NCBI GenBank assembly: GCA_964458015.1
Contig: CAYWGR010000212.1
Span: 1 to 8,693, forward strand
From: CAYWGR01 sp964458015
Lineage (GTDB): Bacteria; Planctomycetota; Planctomycetia; Pirellulales; Thermoguttaceae
DNA length: 8,693 nt
Reading direction: 5' to 3'
A program made the translations under genes and the position numbers. Every line of letters begins with the position of its first letter. The stretch's first letter is position 1. Shown here piece by piece: positions 1 to 5,697 of the stretch. The notes below the pieces were generated by a model. It was not told the DNA's origin. It did not search any database and saw only the letters and a program-made list of their open reading frames with translations.

Positions 1-445
1 TCCACGTTCCTCCCAGGACAACACTATCCGGACCCCCTCCCAAAGTTGTGAATCTACCGTGCCGGCCTGTGCGCCATAAGTAACGGCCCAACATGGACCG
101 TAACTGGTCAGCAACCAAAATATACTACGCATCTGGACCCTTTGCGGATCACAAAATGCGTTTTTTTTGCTGCCGACCCTCAGGACACCCCGCCGGAAAT
201 TGATATCCCTTGCAACCCGTTCCGTGGCGGCCCACGCCTCGCGAAAAGCTTCTTCCACCCCCGTTTTGGTTGCAGACGACGTCTATCCCCGCGTCGCTAT
301 CGGATAATCGTCAAAACCGGCAAAGATATGCAGCCGTTTTTTTATTTATACAACCGGACACCTGGCCCCATTTTGACTATCTTCCCAGCGTAAGCTAAAT
401 CCAGTAGAGGATATTGCGCACACCCCCAGGATTGATTGCACGACA
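1..445. other. Upstream non-coding region, no gene supported
   Basis: No open frame here has a ribosome binding site, a recognisable protein or coding-like composition. The short frames around 142-398 give low-complexity Pro/Arg-rich translations with no family resemblance. The stretch probably carries the 5' regulatory region of the FHA-domain gene, plus the far end of whatever lies to the left. A TATACT hexamer at 121-126 looks like a -10 box, but it has no -35 at proper spacing and lies over 300 bp from the gene. T-rich runs occur at 157-164 and 337-343, without an adjoining stem that would make a terminator. Confidence 0.5.
373..401 (+). promoter_or_regulatory. Candidate sigma70-type promoter of the FHA-domain gene
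   Basis: TTGACT at 373-378 matches the -35 consensus in five of six positions. About 16-17 bp downstream is an A/T-rich -10-like segment, CTAAATC at 395-401, which matches the -10 consensus poorly (three of six). Transcription would begin near 407 and leave a leader of about 40 nt before the ATG at 446. Position and spacing are reasonable, but the weak -10 keeps this tentative. Confidence 0.3.
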
Positions 446-3310
446 ATGGTTGCCACCACTCTCTCCGCCCACCGAACTACCGTTTCTGACATCACTTCTG
501 GCGATTTGGTTCTCCGCGTTTGCAATTCGTCGCGCAATGGCCAGGTCGTCCGCCTGAAATCGCGTAAATGCACCATCGGCGCCGGCTCCCAATGCACATT
601 GCGTCTCCGGGCACCCGGCGTCGGGCCGCTCCACTGCCTGATCCTTCGCGGTCCCGCCGGATCCGTCGTCCGCTGCTGGGCTGCCGATACCCTTTTGAAT
701 CATCAGGCGTTTTCCGACGCCCCCCTGGCCGCCGGCGACCATCTGAACATCGGCCCCATTGAACTTGAAGTCATGTCCATCGGTGAATGGTCCTCGCGGG
801 AGTCCGTCTCGGGCCAAGCCGGCGTTCCGTCTGACGCAGAGACCGCGGAAACGAGTGAAAAACGCCGCTGGCTCGATGATCTGGCCGTCAGTCTCCAAGA
901 GCGCGAAGCTTCGCTTGCCGAAAGAATCGAACAAATCGACGCCCAACAGGCCGAACTCGACAACCGCAACCGGCAACTCGAACACCTACGGCTTGAATGG
1001 CAAAATGAAGAAGCCGACAAACGACGCCATTTTGCCGACCAACAAGAACAAATCACCGCCAGGCTCGCCGAAATCGACGCTCGACAAAACGCTCTCGATC
1101 AGCAACAGCACCAATGGGAAACCAATCGCAACGAGGCCGCCGCACAGGCTGCTGAACAAAACCAACAACTGCTGGCCCAACTTGCCGCGGTCGAAGCCGA
1201 CCGCCATGCCCTCGACCAGCAACGGCAACAATGGCAAACCGAGCAAAATTCTCTCCGTAAACGACTGACGGACGAAGAGAACCGGCTAAGCTCGCGGCTT
1301 GGCGAACTCGACGCCCGGCAAAACAAACTGGACGAACAACACCGGCAATGGGAAAGTCGGCATAAGGAATCGGAATCTCAAATTTCCTCCCAAGCCGAGC
1401 AAATCCATGCCCAACGCGCGGAGCTCGATGCACAACGGCAAGCTCTCGAACAACAGCAACTCGATTGGCAAAACCACCAGGCCGAGGCCCAACGCCAATC
1501 CGCCGAACAGCAAAACGAAATGGCCGCAAGTCTTGCCGATCTGGAAGCCCAACAACGCTCGCTCAACGAACAGCGGCAACAGTGGGAATCGCAGCAAAGC
1601 AAGGTAGCTTCGGAAACCTCCGCGCAAACCGAACAAGCCAACGCCCAGTGGGCTCAACTCAACATCGACCGTCAAGCTTTCGAGCAACAACAGCTCGATT
1701 GGCAGAAAGAACAGGCCGAGACGCAACATCAGCTTGCCGAGCAGCAAAATGAACTCGCCGCCAAGGCTACCGATCTGGAAGCTCGGCAAAACGCCTTGAT
1801 CGAGCAACAGCGTCAATGGGAAGCTCGTCAGACGGCAAGCCACGCCCAGGCCGAAACTTCCGTTGAGCAAACCAACGCCCTGCGCGCCCAGTTGGAAGAT
1901 CAACGTCGAGACTTCGAACAACAGCGGCTTGATTGGCAAAGCCGGCGGGAAGAAACCCAACGCCAATTCTCCGAGCAGAAAAACGAAATGGCCGCAAGGC
2001 TTATCGATCTGGAAGCCCAACAACGTTCGCTCAACGAACAGCGGCAGCAATGGGAATCACACCAAAAAGACATTTCGTTGCAAACCGCCGCGCAATCCGA
2101 ACAGCTCAACGCCCTGCGTGCTGAACTAGACTCGCAGCGCGAGGCCTTCGCGCAGGAGCGGCTGGATTGGCGAGAACAGCAAGCGGAAGCCCAGCGCCAA
2201 TTCGAGGAGCAGCAAGGACAACTCACGGCCAAGATTGCCGATCTCGATTCTCAACAAAAAGCCCTCGCGGAAGAACGCCAGGCATGGGAATCGCAACGCG
2301 CTGCATCGCCCGCCGTAGTCGAGCAACCGACGGTGCCGGAAGAGCAGGCTATTGAAGCAGAAGAGCCTCAGGAGCCCGAGTTTGAAGCGCCGGCAGAAAA
2401 ATCGCCCGTCGATCTGGCCGACATCTTCCGCCGCATCGGAGCCAAGGTGGAGATCGAGGAAGAATCGCCGGCAGAAGAAGAGCAGGCCGCTGCGGCATCG
2501 AGCGTTCCTTCACGTGATACATCAGCGCGACAACCTGCCGCGACATCGGAAAAAGCAGAGGGGGAAGGCGAGTCCGAAGAGTCGATTGCCGATTACATGA
2601 ATCGGCTCATGCAACGCATCAAGGCCGTCGGCGGCGAATCGAAGCCCTCCGCTTATCTGCCCGCGCCGTCCCGGTCCACACGTCCTTCTCGCGAAAAAGC
2701 CACTGCAACTTCCGCCGAAAAGCCTGAACCGCAACCGACGGTGCCGGCCCCCGTGCCGCGCCATCGAGAGCCTATCTCCATGTCGCCCCGCACCGTCGCT
2801 CCCGAACGCAGCATCGATATTTCAGCGTTGCGGGAACTGGCGAACCTTTCCGCGAAAAGTGCCATCAATCGCCACTCGCGAAACATTTTAGTACAAACTA
2901 TTCATGCCAAGCTTTCCGTCGCGATGGTCGCCTTTTTTTCCGGCATCGCGTTGCTCTGGATGTGGAAGGTTTTCCACGTAACGGATCTGACGTTCTATAC
3001 CGCTCAGGTCGCCTTTTTAGTGGCGATTTACTGGGGTCTCGAATATGCCCTGCTAACCGGCCGGCTCATCATCAGCAAATCCGGCGCGCTCGATATCGAC
3101 TGGAACGCCTCGCACAACGCCAAATCCCATAAGCATCACGAGAAGGCGGCCAAACCGTCGGAAGAACATGCTGTTGTTGAAGGCAAGAAAGCCGAGCAGA
3201 CCGAAGCCCAAAACGCCGAAACAACGGCAGACGTTGAAAACATCCGCACGGAAACGGTTGCCGAAGATGCCGCGGAACTTTCCGCCGCATCGGATTCTCA
3301 AAAGGCATGA
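446..3310 (+). CDS. FHA-domain, 39-residue-repeat coiled-coil, two-TM membrane protein (954 aa)
   Basis: I know no characterised homologue, so the function is unknown. The order of parts is visible. Residues about 21-109 form an FHA-like beta domain: IG at 44-45, VGPLHC at 59-64, LLN at 83-85 and AGDHLNIG at 96-103. Residues 147-614 are twelve exact 39-residue coiled-coil repeats, each ending in Trp. Residues about 620-785 are an acidic, Pro-rich linker with two short helical-looking islands (654-667 and 711-730). Two hydrophobic helices follow at about 823-843 and 850-872, then a Lys/Glu/Ala tail with a His-rich patch near 890-900. There is no signal peptide, so the N-terminus and tail are probably both cytoplasmic, with the short inter-helix loop outside. 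A family role in phosphothreonine recognition is doubtful because key FHA residues are replaced. The ATG at 446 is the first in frame; the only Shine-Dalgarno-like match, CCAGGA at 426-431, is about 14 nt away, longer than usual. The gene stands alone and converges on the sugar kinase. A structural tether or scaffold role is inference. Confidence 0.9.
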   Translation: MVATTLSAHRTTVSDITSGDLVLRVCNSSRNGQVVRLKSRKCTIGAGSQCTLRLRAPGVGPLHCLILRGPAGSVVRCWAADTLLNHQAFSDAPLAAGDHLNIGPIELEVMSIGEWSSRESVSGQAGVPSDAETAETSEKRRWLDDLAVSLQEREASLAERIEQIDAQQAELDNRNRQLEHLRLEWQNEEADKRRHFADQQEQITARLAEIDARQNALDQQQHQWETNRNEAAAQAAEQNQQLLAQLAAVEADRHALDQQRQQWQTEQNSLRKRLTDEENRLSSRLGELDARQNKLDEQHRQWESRHKESESQISSQAEQIHAQRAELDAQRQALEQQQLDWQNHQAEAQRQSAEQQNEMAASLADLEAQQRSLNEQRQQWESQQSKVASETSAQTEQANAQWAQLNIDRQAFEQQQLDWQKEQAETQHQLAEQQNELAAKATDLEARQNALIEQQRQWEARQTASHAQAETSVEQTNALRAQLEDQRRDFEQQRLDWQSRREETQRQFSEQKNEMAARLIDLEAQQRSLNEQRQQWESHQKDISLQTAAQSEQLNALRAELDSQREAFAQERLDWREQQAEAQRQFEEQQGQLTAKIADLDSQQKALAEERQAWESQRAASPAVVEQPTVPEEQAIEAEEPQEPEFEAPAEKSPVDLADIFRRIGAKVEIEEESPAEEEQAAAASSVPSRDTSARQPAATSEKAEGEGESEESIADYMNRLMQRIKAVGGESKPSAYLPAPSRSTRPSREKATATSAEKPEPQPTVPAPVPRHREPISMSPRTVAPERSIDISALRELANLSAKSAINRHSRNILVQTIHAKLSVAMVAFFSGIALLWMWKVFHVTDLTFYTAQVAFLVAIYWGLEYALLTGRLIISKSGALDIDWNASHNAKSHKHHEKAAKPSEEHAVVEGKKAEQTEAQNAETTADVENIRTETVAEDAAELSAASDSQKA
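884..2287 (+). repeat. Twelve tandem 117-bp coding repeats (39-residue coiled-coil unit)
   Basis: Trp codons fall at residues 185, 224, 263, 302, 341, 380, 419, 458, 497, 536, 575 and 614, exactly 39 residues (117 bp) apart with no indels. In all twelve units the pattern is Leu/Ile/Val, six residues, Leu/Phe, six residues, Trp. The residue after the first hydrophobic is acidic in eleven of twelve (Asn in the Trp419 unit). From Trp302 onward the units alternate between a QW/AW type (QWE or AWE at the Trp) and an LDW type, giving a 78-residue superperiod. A 156-residue (468-bp) duplication is nearly identical at DNA level around 1538-1600 and 2006-2068. Thirty-nine residues equal four heptads plus one hendecad, which suits a continuous coiled coil. 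The unit boundaries chosen here, ending at each Trp, are arbitrary. Confidence 0.9.
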
Positions 3311-3326
3311 AATGCGTGTGCGACAA

Positions 3327-4364
3327 CTATCGCGAGAGCTTGAGATACTCAAGCCTTGCGACGCCGGCGGCGCCGATGTAACCGGCATCGCCGCCGAGGG
3401 TGGCGAAATCAAGGACGGTGTCGCGGGCAGGTATGGGGCGAGCTAATTGCTGCACCACTTCCCGAACGCGGTCGAGGAAACGGCGGCCCAACTCGGTTTC
3501 CGATCCGCCGAATGTCATTGCTCCGCCGAGAAGCACGACGTCGGGATCGACGACGTGCATCACATTCACAGCGCCGATGCCCAGATACCGAGCCGTTTCG
3601 GAAATGATCTCGTTCGACAGCGCATCGCCTTTCTCGGCCTCTTCGGCGATAAGCTTGGGCGTTAGTTCTTCGCCGGAAGAGACCCGATTGTTCAACGAAC
3701 TATCGCGTCCATCGTCGAGAGCCTCGCGCGTGCGTTTGATGACAGCCGTTGCGCTGGCATAGGCTTCCAGGTGGCCGCGCCATCCGCACCCGCACATCCG
3801 AGCGTCGTCGCTGGGGTCGATAATGACATGGCCCGCTTCACCGCCGTGGCTGTGCGCGCCTTGGACCACAAGGTCGCCGATGATGATGCCGCAACCGATG
3901 CCGGTGCCGAGCGTCAGCAGGACCATGCTTTGGAAATCGCGGCCCGAGCCGACCCAAAATTCACCATAAGCGGCGGCGTTGGCATCGTTCTCGAACGTGA
4001 CCGGCATTCCGCAATAATGGCTTACGCGGTCGCGGATCGGAAAATAATCCCAGCCGACCAGGTTGATCGTGGTGGTGAGCATTCCCTTGGGGATGTCCAT
4101 TCCGCCGGGCGAGCCAAGCCCCACGCGGACGATGGCGCTCGGTTCCAAACCTGCTTCACGAATCGCCCGGTGCACGGCCTCGCCCATCCGGCGAGCCGCA
4201 TCCTCGGGCCCCGTTTCGATGGCCGTGGGGATGCTGAGCCACGAAAGGGATCGCCCTTGATCGTCGACAACTCCGACTTTGATATTGGTGCCGCCCAGAT
4301 CGATGCCTACGAAGAAGGGCGGTTTGGCCTCGTGAACTGAGATGAAAGAGCGCGTTTCTGCCAT
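3327..4364 (-). CDS. ROK-family sugar kinase, probable glucokinase
   Basis: It probably phosphorylates glucose or a related hexose with ATP in the cytoplasm, feeding glycolysis. Over 345 residues, a usual length for ROK kinases, these signatures are visible: the phosphate-binding DLGGTN at 22-27, the catalytic-Asp motif ENDANAAAYGE at 125-135 (Asp127), GTGIGCG at 153-159, the sugar/zinc motif HGGEAGH at 173-179, and CGCGWRGHLEAY at 191-202. The usual ROK zinc motif is CxCGxxGCxE; here the third Cys is His198. There is no N-terminal HTH, so it is a kinase rather than an NagC/Mlc-type repressor. I chose the ATG at 4364 because AGG sits 6 nt upstream and a promoter ends just before it. A TTG at 4385, seven codons upstream, would extend the frame but lacks a Shine-Dalgarno site and would lie almost at the predicted transcription start. 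Exact sugar specificity (glucose, mannose or fructose) cannot be read from the sequence. Its end converges with the FHA gene, and fold-back elements separate it from the WYL gene upstream. Confidence 0.93.
   Translation of the reverse strand: MAETRSFISVHEAKPPFFVGIDLGGTNIKVGVVDDQGRSLSWLSIPTAIETGPEDAARRMGEAVHRAIREAGLEPSAIVRVGLGSPGGMDIPKGMLTTTINLVGWDYFPIRDRVSHYCGMPVTFENDANAAAYGEFWVGSGRDFQSMVLLTLGTGIGCGIIIGDLVVQGAHSHGGEAGHVIIDPSDDARMCGCGWRGHLEAYASATAVIKRTREALDDGRDSSLNNRVSSGEELTPKLIAEEAEKGDALSNEIISETARYLGIGAVNVMHVVDPDVVLLGGAMTFGGSETELGRRFLDRVREVVQQLARPIPARDTVLDFATLGGDAGYIGAAGVARLEYLKLSR
3338..3354. terminator. Perfect 7-bp inverted repeat at the convergent gene ends, possible terminator
   Basis: GCTTGAG and CTCAAGC are separated by only ATA and form a perfect stem just past the FHA-gene stop (3310) and inside the last codons of the convergent sugar kinase. 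It is the only hairpin near this 16-bp intergenic gap. No T-tract follows on either strand, so it is not a classical intrinsic terminator. The symmetry may also be a by-product of the encoded residues. Confidence 0.25.
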
Positions 4365-4396
4365 GATGAACCTGTGTACAAACAACGAAAAATCTT

Positions 4397-4425
4397 AATA
4401 TAGGGGATGTCGGCGGGGCGGGCAA
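4397..4425 (-). promoter_or_regulatory. Candidate sigma70 promoter of the ROK sugar kinase
   Basis: Read on the minus strand, TTGCCC (4425-4420) is a four-of-six -35 match. After exactly 17 bp comes TATATT (4402-4397), a five-of-six -10 match. Predicted transcription starts near 4390, leaving a leader of about 25 nt with AGG 6 nt before the ATG at 4364. This suggests the kinase has its own promoter, downstream of the fold-back elements. Confidence 0.45.
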
Positions 4426-4439
4426 CGGGGAGAGGAACT

Positions 4440-4551
4440 CAGGGCCGAACAGTTGTTGAATTTGGGAAAAGAATTCTTCGCAAAATGGCGGGCCATCGCT
4501 TCGCTCGACCCGCCCTACGCTTTTCCCAAATTCAACAATTGATTGGCCCTG
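4440..4551. repeat. 112-bp fold-back element with 32-nt inverted arms
   Basis: Arms 4440-4471 and 4520-4551 are inverted copies: 29 of 32 positions pair as Watson-Crick, two more as G-T, with one mismatch. The 48-bp centre holds a smaller G/C-rich inverted repeat (GGCGGG and CCCGCC). No open frame inside resembles a transposase, so this is either a MITE-like or REP-like non-autonomous element or an RNA-level structure. No clear target-site duplication flanks it. As RNA it would form a long stable hairpin between the WYL gene and the kinase promoter, possibly ending or protecting the upstream transcript. It lacks a U-tract, so it is not a textbook terminator. Confidence 0.75.
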
Positions 4552-4574
4552 GAGATGAACTGCCGCAGGGTGTT

Positions 4575-4691
4575 GAGAAATGCCCCCTATTCTGTTGGCC
4601 GAGGGGTGAGCTAAGAACCTATCCAACAGACGCCCCCTCTTTTTAAGGGGCAATGGGTTGGCAAGGAGTAGCCGTTTCTTAGGCATTTCTC
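4575..4691. repeat. 117-bp second fold-back element with 10-bp terminal inverted repeats
   Basis: Perfect 10-bp terminal inverted repeats, GAGAAATGCC (4575-4584) and GGCATTTCTC (4682-4691), enclose a nested 8-bp stem (TCTGTTGG at 4591-4598 with CCAACAGA at 4623-4630) and a small GCCCC/GGGGC hairpin (4632-4636 with 4647-4651). It lies only 23 bp from the other fold-back element and 37 bp beyond the stop of the WYL regulator gene. It carries no protein. It could be a MITE remnant or a structured 3' end of the TolC-WYL transcript. Neither strand has a T-tract after the small hairpin. Confidence 0.5.
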
Positions 4692-4728
4692 CCTTTTCTT
4701 GTGTGGAATGAGAATATCGTGGACACCA

Positions 4729-5697
4729 TCAGGCATACTTTGCCGCCATCCGTTTGGCGCGATCGGCGATGAGCTGGCGCAGTTCGGGCGGTTGGAGCAC
4801 TTCGGCCTGATCGCCATAGCCGAGGATCCACCAGGATATTTCGTTGAGGCCCGAGACCGTCACGCGGAAATCGACCGCGCCGTCGTCGTGCAATTCAATC
4901 TGCTGGGTTTTGTGCCATTTTACTTCGGCGACGTTCTGGGCCACCATGCGGCTGAAGCGGACGACGACTTCACGGTCGCGGCCCTTTTCGGGGATCATGT
5001 GCCAGGCATTGCCGAGATAATTGTCGAGTGAAAATGCGCGCGGCATTTGAAAATGGTCTTCAAGCGGAACGATTTCCAGGATGCGGCCGAGATGGAATGT
5101 GCGTTTCGACCGGTGCAACGAGGAATGGCCGACGACATACCAGCTTCGCCGGCTGAAAAACAGGTGGTAAGGGCTCAGCCGCGTCGTAATTTGCTTGTCT
5201 TCATGCAGACTGTTGTAGCGAATGCGGACATTCCGGCGATTGGCCGCGGCGTCGAGCAATTGTTCGTAAACCGGCTTGTAACCGACCAGCGGATTCGAGG
5301 GCGGCGGGTGGATATGCACGGCCGATGTTACGTCGCGCAGTTGATCGCGAAGCCGTGCCGGCAAGCTGCTTTCCAACTTCACCGCGGCCGATCGCGCCGG
5401 CCCTAAAAACGGCAGACGCGATTCATCGCCCAACTCGTGGCACAGCACCAAGAGCGCTAACGCTTCTTCCGGCGTGAAATTCGTCGGCGGAAGCAAACAA
5501 GCGCCGGGAATCCGATAGAGCAACCGCTTTTCGTCATACTGTACCGGGATGCCGGCGAGCCGCAGCAGATCGAGATCACGGAAGATCGTGCGACGGCTTA
5601 CCTTGCATTCTTGGGCCAACGCCTCAACGTTGTACCCCCTTCCAGCCTGAAGCAGGCCGATCAAGCTTAATACTCGATAGATCTTTTCCTGCTTCAT
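4729..5697 (-). CDS. YafY-type HTH/WYL-domain transcriptional regulator
   Basis: A 322-residue cytoplasmic DNA-binding protein of the usual length for the family. Residues about 4-60 form the N-terminal winged HTH, with a recognition helix around VSRRTIFRDLDLL (33-45). Residues about 140-215 form the WYL domain; its signature reads SWYVVGH (185-191), with Val in place of the Leu that names the family. Residues about 243-320 form the C-terminal extension (WCX) that ends most YafY proteins. WYL domains generally bind ligands, often nucleic acid or nucleotides, and modulate DNA binding; the ligand here is unknown. The ATG start gives the N-terminus typical of the family, with a weak GAG 8 nt upstream. 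That start lies 74 bp inside the preceding tolC-like gene, so translation is probably coupled and the regulator may control its own operon or a distant target. Confidence 0.92.
   Translation of the reverse strand: MKQEKIYRVLSLIGLLQAGRGYNVEALAQECKVSRRTIFRDLDLLRLAGIPVQYDEKRLLYRIPGACLLPPTNFTPEEALALLVLCHELGDESRLPFLGPARSAAVKLESSLPARLRDQLRDVTSAVHIHPPPSNPLVGYKPVYEQLLDAAANRRNVRIRYNSLHEDKQITTRLSPYHLFFSRRSWYVVGHSSLHRSKRTFHLGRILEIVPLEDHFQMPRAFSLDNYLGNAWHMIPEKGRDREVVVRFSRMVAQNVAEVKWHKTQQIELHDDGAVDFRVTVSGLNEISWWILGYGDQAEVLQPPELRQLIADRAKRMAAKYA

Noticed and set aside
121..126. TATACT as the -10 of a promoter for the FHA gene
   Set aside because: No -35 at suitable spacing and more than 300 bp to the start codon. 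The site at 373-401 is better placed.
1286..2050. 254-residue minus-strand frame opposite the coiled-coil repeats
   Set aside because: It mirrors the 117-bp coding repeats, which keep an antisense frame open. The repetitive Leu-rich translation is an artefact.
884..2287. Could the regularly spaced repeats be a CRISPR array?
   Set aside because: The 117-bp units are diverged, have no separate conserved repeat and unique spacer, and stay in one open reading frame with protein-level conservation.
4362..4385. TTG start at 4385 for the sugar kinase, adding seven residues
   Set aside because: No Shine-Dalgarno site precedes it and it would begin about 5 nt from the predicted transcription start. 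The ATG at 4364 has AGG at good spacing.
4632..4651. GCCCC...GGGGC hairpin as an intrinsic terminator for the WYL gene
   Set aside because: The stem is short with a 10-nt loop, and neither strand has a T-tract after it. It is kept only as part of the fold-back element.
4156..4686. 176-residue minus-strand frame running through both fold-back elements into the kinase gene
   Set aside because: It overlaps the kinase in another frame, its translation is low-complexity, and it begins within the palindromic elements. It looks like a chance frame.
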